From UBA3069 sp050633465 (GTDB taxonomy: Bacteria > Pseudomonadota > Alphaproteobacteria > Rhodobacterales > Rhodobacteraceae), in NCBI GenBank assembly GCA_050633465.1, contig JBOEGO010000031.1:1-64000 (forward strand): a stretch of DNA of 64,000 nucleotides. The letters run 5' to 3'. The number at the start of each line of letters is the position of its first letter. Positions within the stretch are counted from its first letter, which is position 1. The notes below the pieces were generated by a model. That model had not been told where the DNA came from, made no database searches, and saw nothing but the letters and a program-made list of their open reading frames with translations. The position numbers and the translations under genes were made by a program. Shown here piece by piece: positions 15,981 through 24,565 of this stretch.

Positions 15981-17210
15981 TCAGTCGCGGTAGCGCGACA
16001 GGATCATCGACCCGTTGGTGCCGCCGAACCCGAAAGAGTTGGTCATGACCGAATCCAGCCCTGCGCCCTCTTTCAACTCGGTCACGATTTCGGCCGGTTT
16101 CAACGCAGGGTCCAGCGTTTCGACGTTGATCGACGGGATCAGGAAGTCGTGCTTCAACGCCAGCAGGCAATAAACAGCCTCTTGAGCGCCGGTCGCGCCC
16201 TGGCTGTGGCCGGTCATGGATTTGGTGGACGAAATCGGCGGGGTATTCCCCTCGCCAAAGACACGCCGCACCGCTTCGACTTCGCCGACATCGCCCACAG
16301 GGGTCGAGGTGCCATGCGCGTTGATATAACCAACGGTGCGATCCTCGGCCAACGTGGACAGGGCCAGACGCATGGCGCGTTCGCCGCCCTCGCCCGACGG
16401 CGCCACCATGTCGTGCCCGTCGGATGTGGCGGCATATCCCGTCACCTCGGCATAGATTTTCGCGCCGCGCGCCTTGGCGTGATCCAGTTCCTCTAGCACC
16501 AGAATGGCACCGCCACCGCCAATCACGAACCCGTCGCGATTGGCATCGAACGCGCGGGATGCCTTTTCCGGCGTGTCGTTAAATTTGGACGACATCGCGC
16601 CCATGGCATCGAACAGGCAGGACAGGGTCCAGTCCAGTTCCTCGCCGCCGCCGGCGAACATCACATCCTGCTTGCCCATCATGATCTGTTCCGCCGCGTT
16701 GCCGATGCAATGCAGGCTGGTCGAACAGGCCGATGTGATGGAATAGTTGATGCCCTTGATCTTGAACGCGGTCGACAGGTTGGCCGAAATGGTCGACCCC
16801 ATGCATTTGGGCACCGCGAACGGGCCGATGCGTTTGGTCGCGCCGGTGGACAGCGCGGTTTGATGCGCCGCGAACATGGCGCTGGTCGATGGCCCGCCGG
16901 ACCCCGCCACCAACCCCGTGCGCGGGTTGACCACATCGCTTTCGTCCAGCCCTGCATCGGCAATGGCCTGCGTCATAGCGATATGGGCATAGGCCGCCCC
17001 CGGCCCCATGAACCGCAGCGTGCGCTTGTCCACATGTTCGGTCACGTCCAGCTTCACATCACCCGCGATCTGGCTGCGGAACCCGTGTTCGATCATCGCC
17101 TCGTTGGCGGTGATCCCCGATTTACCGGCCTTGAGCGAGGCCAGAACTTCATCTGCATTGTTCCCGATGGACGATACAACGCCCAATCCGGTGACGACAA
17201 CTCGGCGCAT
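15981..17210 (-). CDS. fabB: Beta-ketoacyl-ACP synthase I
   Basis: Condenses acyl-ACP with malonyl-ACP, with the FabB role in unsaturated fatty acid synthesis. The 409-residue thiolase-fold enzyme has the catalytic Cys in SITSACSTSLHCIG, and the two His in NAHGTSTPVGD and KSMTGHSQGATG. The start is the ATG ending at 17210, which has AGGAGG five bases upstream; a GTG two codons earlier lies inside that site. fabA precedes it by 33 bases, so fabA-fabB is one operon. Confidence 0.97.
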   Translation of the reverse strand: MRRVVVTGLGVVSSIGNNADEVLASLKAGKSGITANEAMIEHGFRSQIAGDVKLDVTEHVDKRTLRFMGPGAAYAHIAMTQAIADAGLDESDVVNPRTGLVAGSGGPSTSAMFAAHQTALSTGATKRIGPFAVPKCMGSTISANLSTAFKIKGINYSITSACSTSLHCIGNAAEQIMMGKQDVMFAGGGEELDWTLSCLFDAMGAMSSKFNDTPEKASRAFDANRDGFVIGGGGAILVLEELDHAKARGAKIYAEVTGYAATSDGHDMVAPSGEGGERAMRLALSTLAEDRTVGYINAHGTSTPVGDVGEVEAVRRVFGEGNTPPISSTKSMTGHSQGATGAQEAVYCLLALKHDFLIPSINVETLDPALKPAEIVTELKEGAGLDSVMTNSFGFGGTNGSMILSRYRD

Positions 17211-17243
17211 ATGCACCTCCTGTGCTTGGCTTGTCGGCGCTGA

Positions 17244-17753
17244 TCAGCTCTCGCTCAGCGCGACTTTCATGTCTTTGACTTCATAGATAACTTCGCCGTC
17301 CGCTTCGACGATGCCATCCGCCACGCCCATGGTCAGGCGGCGGGTCTGGATCGCCTTGGTGAAATCAATCTTGTATGTCAGCATCTTACGATCAGGGCGC
17401 ACCATGCCTTTCAGTTTGACCTCGCCGACGCCCAAGGCGTAACCGCGCCCCTGCCAGCCGCGCCAGCCAAGGTTGAAGCCGGTCAACTGCCACAACCCGT
17501 CAAGGCCAAGGCAGCCGGGCATGATCGGGTTGCCGGGGAAATGGCAATCGAAAAACCACAGGTCGGGCGTGATGTCGAATTCTGCCAGAATATGCCCCTT
17601 GCCATGGGCGCCACCATCACCGGACACTTCGGTGATGCGGTCCATCATCAGCATGGGCGGCGCGGGCAGTTGGGCATTTCCGGGTCCGAAAAGCTCGCCA
17701 CGCGCGCATTTCAAAAGTTCGTCTTTGTCAAAACTGCTCGGATATTGGGCCAT
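17244..17753 (-). CDS. fabA: 3-hydroxydecanoyl-ACP dehydratase/isomerase
   Basis: Dehydrates beta-hydroxydecanoyl-ACP and isomerises the double bond, the branch point to unsaturated fatty acids. The 169-residue hotdog-fold protein has the active-site His in FDCHFPGNPIMPGCLGLD and the preceding LPAPPMLMMDRI segment. Length is typical. It leads the fabA-fabB operon and is divergent from irr, with 170 bases between the start codons, an arrangement shared by many Rhodobacterales. Confidence 0.97.
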   Translation of the reverse strand: MAQYPSSFDKDELLKCARGELFGPGNAQLPAPPMLMMDRITEVSGDGGAHGKGHILAEFDITPDLWFFDCHFPGNPIMPGCLGLDGLWQLTGFNLGWRGWQGRGYALGVGEVKLKGMVRPDRKMLTYKIDFTKAIQTRRLTMGVADGIVEADGEVIYEVKDMKVALSES

Positions 17754-17923
17754 TCAGGCGCGCCCCCTTTGGGTCTGTCTATGCTGCTGTATCCCCTCTA
17801 GCATCGCGCCCCAAGCCGTTGCAAGCCTGCGCTGCTGCGGCTTTCGGCCCGCCCACAGGCAGAAATTCATTTGAAATTCACCCCTTGCCTGCCTTATATT
17901 CATTCTAATTCGAAAGGCGTGCA

Positions 17924-18346
17924 ATGACATTGACCAATGATACAACCACCTGCGGGGCCGAATGGCTGGGCAAGGCAGGGCTGCGCCCGACACGCCAGCG
18001 CGTGACGCTGGCCGCATTGCTGGTGGGCGACGGACAGCACCGCCATGTCACCGCCGAAAGCCTGTTTGAAAAGGCGCGCGACCACGGCGAATCCGTATCA
18101 CTGGCCACGGTTTACAACACGCTGCGCGCCTTTTGCGATGTGGGTTTGTTGCATGAAATCACCGTTGACGGCTCCAAAAGCTATTTCGACACCAACACCA
18201 CGGACCACCCGCATTTTTTCTGGGAGGATGACGGAAAACTGACCGATGCCCCGTCAGACCAGTTGGAAATTGCCCGCGTGCCCGATGCGCCCGAAGGGTC
18301 GGAAATTGCATCTGTCGATGTGGTGATCCGGCTGCGGCGGAAATAA
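17924..18346 (+). CDS. irr: Fur-family iron response regulator Irr
   Basis: A 140-residue Fur-family regulator. The winged-helix part reads GLRPTRQRVTLAALLV, VTAESLFEKARDHGESVSLA and TVYNTLRAFCDVGLLHEI, and the dimerisation part holds TTDHPHFFWED, the His-rich segment typical of Irr. The haem regulatory motif GCPW of the Bradyrhizobium protein is absent, as is usual in Rhodobacterales. Divergence from fabA supports Irr over Fur or PerR. Irr controls iron and haem genes in alphaproteobacteria, so the hmu locus at 59203-64000 is a reasonable target; that link is inferred. Confidence 0.9.
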   Translation: MTLTNDTTTCGAEWLGKAGLRPTRQRVTLAALLVGDGQHRHVTAESLFEKARDHGESVSLATVYNTLRAFCDVGLLHEITVDGSKSYFDTNTTDHPHFFWEDDGKLTDAPSDQLEIARVPDAPEGSEIASVDVVIRLRRK

Positions 18347-18395
18347 ACCAGACGCCTGTTTCGGGCGCTGGAAACATCCGAATAAAATCCGAATA

Positions 18396-18433
18396 AAAAA
18401 CGGGCGCCTGGATCATCCCATGCGCCCGTTTTT
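18396..18433. terminator. Bidirectional terminator between irr and the FKBP gene
   Basis: AAACGGGCGC and GCGCCCGTTT (18398-18407 and 18422-18431) form a perfect stem with flanking A- and T-runs on both sides. It separates converging irr and the peptidyl-prolyl isomerase gene. Confidence 0.82.
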
Positions 18434-18461
18434 ATCTTAACTTCGGCAATTTGCCGCGAAA

Positions 18462-18890
18462 TCAGGCGATTTCGACCAGTTCAATCGCGAATGTCAGGTC
18501 CTTGCCCGCCAGCGGATGGTTGGCATCCAGCGTAACCTCGGCTTCGGTCACTTCGACCACGGTCACCGGCATTACCTGACCATCAGGGGTTTGCACCTGC
18601 AACTGGCTGCCCAGTTCCAGCGGGATTTCCGCAGGGATTTCGGTGCGCGGCACGGATTGGCGTGCGGCGGGGTCGGGTTGGCCATAGGCCGCATCGGCGG
18701 GCACTTCGACGACTTTCTTATCGCCCACGGCCATGCCGGGCATCGCGCTGTCCAGACCGGGGATGATCTGGCCGGAACCAACCTGAAATTCCAGCGGGTC
18801 GCGCCCGTCGGAACTGTCAAATGTGGACCCGTCGGTCAGGGTGCCGGTGTAATGAATGCGAACAGTATCGCCCGATTTAACTTGCGTCAT
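18462..18890 (-). CDS. FKBP-type peptidyl-prolyl cis-trans isomerase (SlyD-like)
   Basis: A 142-residue cytoplasmic isomerase and chaperone of the SlyD/FkpB type. The FKBP core is split by an insert-in-flap domain: VRIHYTGTLTDGSTFDSS and GSGQIIPGLDSAMPGMAVGD come first, then the insert with VTEAEVTLDANHPLAGKDL, where ANHPLAGK is the family hallmark. The metal-binding His-rich tail of E. coli SlyD is missing. I choose the ATG ending at 18890; the open frame continues upstream without homology. Confidence 0.93.
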   Translation of the reverse strand: MTQVKSGDTVRIHYTGTLTDGSTFDSSDGRDPLEFQVGSGQIIPGLDSAMPGMAVGDKKVVEVPADAAYGQPDPAARQSVPRTEIPAEIPLELGSQLQVQTPDGQVMPVTVVEVTEAEVTLDANHPLAGKDLTFAIELVEIA

Positions 18891-19059
18891 GGAATATCCA
18901 GTCATGTTGGGGGTGTGGGTTTCAAGGCCGCGCAGCGCGCAGGTTCTCGTTCGATCGGGGGGCAGAATAACGCGCCATGGCACAACATGCAAACAAGCAG
19001 GGTTTTCCCCCGCGCCAAACCCTGACACTCTGCCGGTGAACCACATGAAAGGCCGCGCC

Positions 19060-19764
19060 ATGACCATCACCACCTGCGTTTTCGATGCCTATGGCACGCT
19101 GTTTGATGTGGCCGCCGCCGCAAGGGTGGCGGCGGGCGAACCGGGCAATGATGCACTGGCCGCGAATTGGGAAACACTGGCCCGCGACTGGCGGTTGAAA
19201 CAGTTGGAATACAGCTGGTTACGCGCCATCACTGGTGATCACACCGATTTCTGGCAGGTCACGCAGGACGGGCTGGATTGGGCGCTGGAATCCGCAGGGC
19301 TGGATGGTGACGCGCCCCTGCGCGCCCGCCTGCTGGCGCTGTATTGGGAACTTGGCGCCTATGAAGAGGTCCCCGCAATGCTGACCGCGCTGAAATCAGC
19401 GGGGTTGAACACCGCGATCCTGTCGAACGGGTCGCCTGATATGTTATCCGGCGCGGTCAACAGCGCGGGCTTGGGCGATTTGCTGGATGATGTGTTGTCG
19501 GTGCAAAGTGTCGGCATATTCAAACCCGCCCCCGCGGTTTATGATCTGGTCGGTCAGCGGTTCGGCACGGACCGCACCGAGGTGTTGTTCGTTTCCTCGA
19601 ACGGGTGGGATGCCGGATCAGCCGCCACCTACGGGTTTCAAACCGCATGGGTGAACCGCGCGGGCGCGCCCGTTGATCGCCTGCCCGCCCGTCCGCAGCA
19701 TATTTTATCAGACCTGACCGCCATTCCCGCGCTTATTGCCCAAACCACAGGACCCACCGCATGA
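19060..19764 (+). CDS. Haloacid dehalogenase type II (HAD superfamily)
   Basis: A 234-residue HAD hydrolase of the L-2-haloacid dehalogenase subfamily. The nucleophile is Asp9 in FDAYGTLFD; motif 2 is ILSNGSPDML; the Lys of motif 3 lies in SVGIFKPAPAVY; motif 4 is FVSSNGWDAGSAATYGF, where S-S-N-x-W-D is diagnostic of haloacid dehalogenases rather than phosphatases. The ATG at 19060 is the better start; an ATG five codons upstream is possible. It overlaps the following dehydratase gene by 4 bases (ATGA), so they are co-translated. The physiological substrate is uncertain. Confidence 0.9.
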   Translation: MTITTCVFDAYGTLFDVAAAARVAAGEPGNDALAANWETLARDWRLKQLEYSWLRAITGDHTDFWQVTQDGLDWALESAGLDGDAPLRARLLALYWELGAYEEVPAMLTALKSAGLNTAILSNGSPDMLSGAVNSAGLGDLLDDVLSVQSVGIFKPAPAVYDLVGQRFGTDRTEVLFVSSNGWDAGSAATYGFQTAWVNRAGAPVDRLPARPQHILSDLTAIPALIAQTTGPTA

Positions 19765-20735
19765 ATCTGCACATGATCGAATCCGCCGCCGAACGCTTGC
19801 GCGGCCATGCCCGCATGACGCCACTGTTGTCATCACCTTTCCTTGATGAAATCGCGGGGCGGCGGGTGTTTGTGAAACCCGAATGCCTGCAACACACGGG
19901 CAGTTTCAAATTTCGCGGCGCGTGGTCGGCCCTGTCCGCCATGCCCGAGGAACAGCGCAAGAATGGCGTGATTGCCTTTTCCAGCGGCAACCATGCGCAG
20001 GGCGTGGCGCTGGCCGCGTCGCGCCACGGTGTCCCCGCCGTGATCATCATGCCCGAGGACGCCCCCGCCCTGAAAATCGCCAACACCCGCGCTTTGGGGG
20101 CCGAGGTGGTGCTGTATGACCGCGCCACCGGCAACCGCGAGGAAATCGGCGCGGCGCTGGCGGCGGATCGCGGGCTGACACTGGTCAAGCCCTATGACGA
20201 ACCGCAGGTCATCGCAGGCCAGGGCACCACCGGGTTGGAAATCGCCGTGCAGGCCCGCGCCGAGGGCATTGAAGCCGCCGATGTGCTTGTTTGTTGCGGC
20301 GGTGGCGGTCTGACCTCGGGCATCGCGCTGGCGCTGGAGGGGCACGCGCCCGGCATGCGCGCCCGCCCCGTTGAACCCGCCGGGTTTGACGATGTGGCCC
20401 GTTCACTGGCGGCGGGCGAAATCCTGCGCAATCCCGCCCTGTCGGGGTCAATCTGCGACGCCATTGTCACGCCGCAACCGGGCGCGATTACCTTTCCCAT
20501 CATGCAGCGCCTGTGCGGCGCGGGGATTGCTGTCACCGATTACGAATGCCTGCGCGCCGTGGCGCTGGCATTTCTGCGGTTGAAAATCGTGCTGGAACCG
20601 GGCGGCGCGGCGGCATTGGCGGCGGCGCTGTTCCACCCCGATACCATTCAGGGCGATGCGGTGATTGCGGTTGGGTCGGGCGGCAATATCGACCCCGCCA
20701 TGTTTGCCCGCGCATTGGAAACGCTGGACACCTAA
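19761..20735 (+). CDS. Threonine/serine dehydratase-like PLP enzyme
   Basis: A 324-residue fold-type II PLP enzyme. The Schiff-base lysine is Lys50 in TGSFKFRGAW, and the phosphate is held by CGGGGLTSGIALAL. SSGNHAQGVALAA is the substrate loop. The size lacks the C-terminal ACT domain of biosynthetic IlvA, so it is of the catabolic threonine dehydratase/serine racemase/hydroxyaspartate dehydratase type. It is coupled to the haloacid-dehalogenase gene. The exact amino acid substrate cannot be read. Confidence 0.9.
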   Translation: MNLHMIESAAERLRGHARMTPLLSSPFLDEIAGRRVFVKPECLQHTGSFKFRGAWSALSAMPEEQRKNGVIAFSSGNHAQGVALAASRHGVPAVIIMPEDAPALKIANTRALGAEVVLYDRATGNREEIGAALAADRGLTLVKPYDEPQVIAGQGTTGLEIAVQARAEGIEAADVLVCCGGGGLTSGIALALEGHAPGMRARPVEPAGFDDVARSLAAGEILRNPALSGSICDAIVTPQPGAITFPIMQRLCGAGIAVTDYECLRAVALAFLRLKIVLEPGGAAALAAALFHPDTIQGDAVIAVGSGGNIDPAMFARALETLDT

Positions 20736-20754
20736 ACAGCGACGCCCTTAACAC

Positions 20755-20773
20755 GTCAACAAATTTAGTTGAC
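20755..20773. promoter_or_regulatory. Palindromic operator candidate upstream of pobA
   Basis: GTCAAC (20755-20760) and GTTGAC (20768-20773) form a perfect inverted repeat around a 7-nt spacer, 50 bases before the pobA ATG. It lies near a TATATT (20783-20788) that could be a -10 element, so a bound protein would cover the promoter. No regulator gene is adjacent, so the binding protein is unknown. Confidence 0.55.
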
Positions 20774-20822
20774 ATCGCAAACTATATTTGAGACCCTTTC
20801 TTAGCGAAACAGGGAGGGAATC

Positions 20823-21992
20823 ATGCGCACTCAGGTCTGCATTATCGGTGGCGGCCCGTCGGGGTTATTGCTGTCGCAACTGCTATATACCCAAGGTATC
20901 GACAGCATCGTGCTGGAACGGCAAACCCGCGACTATGTGCTGGGCCGCATCCGTGCGGGCGTGCTGGAAACCGGAATGGTCGACCTGATGCGCAAGGCTG
21001 GCGTATCCGACCGGATGGACCGCGAAGGCTTCGTTCACGATGGCACCCTGATTGCCACGGGCGATGAACAGTTCCGCATTGATTTCGCCGACCTGACCGG
21101 CAGCCATGTGATGATCTATGGCCAGACCGAGGTCACCCGTGACCTGTATGACGCCCGCGAGGCATCAGGCGGCGCGGTGCTGCATGAATGTTCCGCCGTG
21201 ACCCCGCATGATCTGGACAGCGATGCGCCCTATGTCACCTATATCAAGGCTGGCAAAGTAGAACGGATTGATTGCGATTTCGTGGCGGGTTGTGACGGGT
21301 TTCACGGCCCCAGCCGTCAGGCCATTCCCCTGACCGTGCGGCGCGAATACGAAAAGGTATACCCCTTTGGCTGGCTGGGCATCCTGTCGGAAACACCGCC
21401 CGTTGATCACGAATTGATCTATTCCAATTCCGATCGCGGCTTCGCGCTGTGCTCCATGCGCAACGCCAATCTGTCGCGCTATTACATCCAGTGTTCACTG
21501 TCAGACAGCCCCGATGACTGGACCGATGATGCCTTCTGGGCCGAGCTGAAAACCCGCATCCCCCCCGAGGCCGCCGCCAAACTGGTCACCGGACCCAGCA
21601 TCGAAAAATCCATCGCACCACTGCGCAGTTTCGTGACCGAACCGATGCGCTGGGGCCGCTTGTTCCTGTGCGGGGACGCGGCGCATATCGTGCCGCCCAC
21701 GGGGGCCAAGGGGCTGAACACCGCCGCATCCGACATTCATTACCTGTTTGAAGGGCTGACCAGCCATTACAAAGACAATAACGACGACGGCATTGACACC
21801 TATTCGCAAAAGGCACTGGCCCGCATCTGGAAAGCCGAGCGTTTCAGCTGGTGGATGACCAACCTGTTGCACCGCTTTCCCGATCAGTCGGAATTTGACA
21901 TCAAGATGCAGAAGGCCGACCTTGCCTTCCTTCGTGACAACAAGGCCGCGCAACAGGTGCTGGCCGAAAACTATGTAGGGCTGCCATACTGA
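20823..21992 (+). CDS. pobA: 4-hydroxybenzoate 3-monooxygenase
   Basis: An FAD enzyme that hydroxylates 4-hydroxybenzoate to protocatechuate with NADPH and oxygen. The 389-residue protein has the dinucleotide site IGGGPSGLLLSQLL, the DG motif in AGCDGFHGPSRQAI, and the second FAD motif LFLCGDAAHIVPPTGAKGLN. It starts with ATG preceded by AGGGAGGGAATC. It heads an operon with pcaD-pcaC-pcaH-pcaG and pcaB, so its product feeds directly into the protocatechuate branch. The pobA and pcaD genes overlap by one base. Confidence 0.96.
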   Translation: MRTQVCIIGGGPSGLLLSQLLYTQGIDSIVLERQTRDYVLGRIRAGVLETGMVDLMRKAGVSDRMDREGFVHDGTLIATGDEQFRIDFADLTGSHVMIYGQTEVTRDLYDAREASGGAVLHECSAVTPHDLDSDAPYVTYIKAGKVERIDCDFVAGCDGFHGPSRQAIPLTVRREYEKVYPFGWLGILSETPPVDHELIYSNSDRGFALCSMRNANLSRYYIQCSLSDSPDDWTDDAFWAELKTRIPPEAAAKLVTGPSIEKSIAPLRSFVTEPMRWGRLFLCGDAAHIVPPTGAKGLNTAASDIHYLFEGLTSHYKDNNDDGIDTYSQKALARIWKAERFSWWMTNLLHRFPDQSEFDIKMQKADLAFLRDNKAAQQVLAENYVGLPY

Positions 21993-22780
21993 TGAAAATC
22001 GCTGCATTCGACGATATCAACATCCATTATTCCGATGATGGTGACCCAAATGGCGCGCCCGTGGTGTTCGCCAATTCGCTGGGGACCGACCTGCGCCTGT
22101 GGGATCAGGTGCTGCCGCTGCTGCCGCAAAACCTGCGCTATATCCGTTATGACAAACGCGGCCACGGATTGTCCGATGTGACGCCCGCGCCCTATTCCAT
22201 GGGCACGCTGGTGCGCGATGTGGAACGCCTGCTGGACCTGCTAGAGGTCAGGAACTGCATCTTTGTCGGCCTGTCCATTGGCGGCATGATTGCACAGGGG
22301 CTGGCGGTAAAACGGCTGGATCTGGTGCGCGCCATGGTGCTGTCCAACACCGCCGCCAAAATCGGCCAGCCCGAGATGTGGCAGGAGCGGATCGACGCGA
22401 TCAACGCAAACGGCATCGACAGTCTGGCCGATGGTGTGATGGCGCGGTGGTTCGGCAAGGATTTCCAGGCCCAGCCTGAAATGCGCGCATGGCGCAACAT
22501 GCTGTCCCAGCAATCGGTTGCGGGTTACACGGGCTGTTCCTCTGCCATTTCCGGCACCGATTTTTATACGCCCACCTCGGGCCTGCGCCTGCCCACGCTT
22601 GGCATCGCCGGAACCGAGGATGGCTCTACCCCGCCCGACCTGGTGCGCGAAACCGTTGATCTGATTCCGGGGTCGCAGTTCCACCTGATCCGCCGTGCGG
22701 GCCACCTGCCCTGCGTGGAAAAGCCCGCAGAATACGCAGAAATCCTGACAAAATTTTTCAAAGAGGTCGGGCATGTCTGA
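21992..22780 (+). CDS. pcaD: 3-oxoadipate enol-lactonase
   Basis: Hydrolyses 3-oxoadipate enol-lactone to 3-oxoadipate. The 262-residue alpha/beta hydrolase shows the oxyanion/strand segment YDKRGHGLSD, the nucleophile Ser in FVGLSIGGMIAQGLAV, and the catalytic His in RAGHLPCVEKPAEYA. It overlaps pcaC by 8 bases. Together with PcaC it forms the last part of protocatechuate ortho-cleavage seen here; no pcaIJF genes for the final thiolytic steps are in the window. Confidence 0.95.
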   Translation: MKIAAFDDINIHYSDDGDPNGAPVVFANSLGTDLRLWDQVLPLLPQNLRYIRYDKRGHGLSDVTPAPYSMGTLVRDVERLLDLLEVRNCIFVGLSIGGMIAQGLAVKRLDLVRAMVLSNTAAKIGQPEMWQERIDAINANGIDSLADGVMARWFGKDFQAQPEMRAWRNMLSQQSVAGYTGCSSAISGTDFYTPTSGLRLPTLGIAGTEDGSTPPDLVRETVDLIPGSQFHLIRRAGHLPCVEKPAEYAEILTKFFKEVGHV

Positions 22781-23162
22781 TAAATTCGACGCCGGAATGA
22801 AAGTGCGCCGCCGCGTGTTGGGCGATGCCCATGTGGACCGCGCAGAAGGGTTGAAAACCCCCTTTGACGAACCATTCCAGACCCTGATCACCGAAGGGGC
22901 ATGGGGCACCGTCTGGGCATCCGACGGGATCAGTTTGCGCGAACGCTCCATGCTGACGCTGGCCCTGCTGGCCGCAACCGGAAATTTCGAAGAAATCGCC
23001 ATGCATATCCGTGCCACCGCCCGCACGGGGGCCAGCAAACAGGACGTGCTAGAGGCGTTCCAGCATGTCGCCATCTACGCTGGCGTCCCCCGCGCCAATC
23101 ACGCGCTGAAAATAGCCAAGGCAACCTATGCCGAAATGGAGGAGAAAGACCACGATGTCTGA
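22773..23162 (+). CDS. pcaC: 4-carboxymuconolactone decarboxylase
   Basis: Decarboxylates 4-carboxymuconolactone to 3-oxoadipate enol-lactone. The 129-residue AhpD-like helical protein contains RSMLTLALLAATGNFEEIAM, the His in AMHIRATARTGASKQDVLEA, and YAGVPRANHALKIA near the C-terminus, all standard for PcaC. The ATG lies inside the pcaD stop region and its own stop overlaps the pcaH start, so the three are translationally coupled. Confidence 0.96.
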   Translation: MSDKFDAGMKVRRRVLGDAHVDRAEGLKTPFDEPFQTLITEGAWGTVWASDGISLRERSMLTLALLAATGNFEEIAMHIRATARTGASKQDVLEAFQHVAIYAGVPRANHALKIAKATYAEMEEKDHDV

Positions 23163-23898
23163 GCCACACGCCACAGACCTTGGCCCGCTGGTGCCGCGCA
23201 ACCGCGCCGTTCATCCGCCCGCCTATGATATCGACTATAAAACCTCGGTGCCGCGTTCGCCGCGCTGGTCGCTTTTGTCGATGGAATCCACCCCGTCCGA
23301 GGAAACAGGCCCGCGTTTTGGTCACTCATTGCTGGGTGATCTGGACAACAACCTGATCCTGAATTTCACCAATGGCAAAGCCCCCGCCGTGGGCGAACGC
23401 ATCCTGATGCATGGTCGCGTGCTGGACGAAAACAACCGCCCCGTGCCCCATACACTGGTCGAAATCTGGCAGGCCAATGCAGGCGGGCGTTACCGTCATA
23501 AGAAAGACACCTATCTTGCGCCGCTGGACCCCAATTTTGGCGGCTGCGGGCGCACGATTACCGATGAAAACGGCTATTACGAATTCCTGACCATCCGCCC
23601 CGGTGCATACCCGTGGCCGAACCGCGCCAATGACTGGCGCCCCATGCATATCCATATTTCGGTTTATGGCCACAGCTTTGGCCAGCGCCTGATCACCCAG
23701 ATGTATTTCGAAGGCGACCCCCTGATTGACCGCTGCCCGATCGCGGCCACGGTCAAGGATCGCAGCCAGTTGGAAAATCTGGTCGCGCCGCTGGATATGG
23801 GCAAATCGCGCCCGCTGGATTTTCTGGCCTATAAGTTCGACATCGTGCTGCGCGGTCGCCGCCAGACCATGTTCGAAAACAAGCTGGAGGGCATGTAA
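23155..23898 (+). CDS. pcaH: Protocatechuate 3,4-dioxygenase, beta subunit
   Basis: The iron-bearing subunit of the intradiol dioxygenase that opens the protocatechuate ring. The 247-residue protein has the N-terminal four-helix region followed by the dioxygenase core: VEIWQANAGGRYRHKKDTY includes the first tyrosine ligand region, GYYEFLTIRPGAYPWPN the second, and RPMHIHISVYG the two histidine ligands. I choose the ATG at 23155, preceded by GGAGGAG; the frame is open a few codons further upstream inside pcaC. pcaG follows after 1 base. Confidence 0.96.
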   Translation: MSEPHATDLGPLVPRNRAVHPPAYDIDYKTSVPRSPRWSLLSMESTPSEETGPRFGHSLLGDLDNNLILNFTNGKAPAVGERILMHGRVLDENNRPVPHTLVEIWQANAGGRYRHKKDTYLAPLDPNFGGCGRTITDENGYYEFLTIRPGAYPWPNRANDWRPMHIHISVYGHSFGQRLITQMYFEGDPLIDRCPIAATVKDRSQLENLVAPLDMGKSRPLDFLAYKFDIVLRGRRQTMFENKLEGM

Positions 23899-23899
23899 T

Positions 23900-24499
23900 A
23901 TGGTGCAAAAACTGGATTATCTGGTTGAATCCGCCTCGCAAACCGCTGGGCCATATGTCCACATCGGATTGATGCCCACCTATGCGGGCAACCCCGGTTG
24001 CTACGCGACCGAGGTCGCCACCTCACCCATAACAGACGGAGCCAAGGGCGAGCTGATCGAAATCACCGGCGAGGTGTTCGACGGCACCGGCTGGGCGCTG
24101 CGCGACGCGCTGATCGAAAGCTGGCAACCGGACGCGGCAGGCAAATTTGCCGGTCAGGACGGGGCCGACCCTGCCGTATCGGGCCACTGCCGCTTTGCCG
24201 CAGATGCCGACACAGGCCTGTTCACCCTGCGCAGCGTGAAACCGGGCGCGGTGGCGATGCGTGGCGGCGCGATGCAAGCGCCGCATATTTCGCTGTGGAT
24301 CGTGGCGCGGGGCATCAACATCGGCCTTCAAACCCGCATCTATTTCGAAGACGAGGACAACAGCAATGACCCCCTGCTAAACCGGATCGAACAGCGCAAC
24401 CGCGTTGATACGCTGATCGCGAAAAAGACGGGCGCGGGGCAGTATCGTTTTGACATCCGGCTACAGGGTGACGGTGAAACCGTGTTCCTTGATATCTGA
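23900..24499 (+). CDS. pcaG: Protocatechuate 3,4-dioxygenase, alpha subunit
   Basis: The partner subunit that completes the active site of protocatechuate 3,4-dioxygenase. The 199-residue protein has SASQTAGPYVHIGLMP, the usual PcaG start, ALRDALIESWQPDAAGKFA, and FTLRSVKPGAVAMRGG, then APHISLWIVARGINIGLQTR. The real start is the ATG at 23900, immediately after the pcaH stop; the frame upstream of it overlaps pcaH in another register. It does not carry the iron ligands, as expected. Confidence 0.96.
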   Translation: MVQKLDYLVESASQTAGPYVHIGLMPTYAGNPGCYATEVATSPITDGAKGELIEITGEVFDGTGWALRDALIESWQPDAAGKFAGQDGADPAVSGHCRFAADADTGLFTLRSVKPGAVAMRGGAMQAPHISLWIVARGINIGLQTRIYFEDEDNSNDPLLNRIEQRNRVDTLIAKKTGAGQYRFDIRLQGDGETVFLDI

Positions 24500-24565
24500 C
24501 GCGACATTTTGCGAAAACGCTTTAGGGTGCGGGCAACCGCGCCCTTTTCTTATGAAAGACACGCC

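Noticed and set aside
18890..19060. A possible tRNA remnant, since the frame here translates to RTRTCALRG as tRNA 3' ends often do
   Set aside because: No cloverleaf could be built on either strand; only a weak T-arm-like stretch is present.
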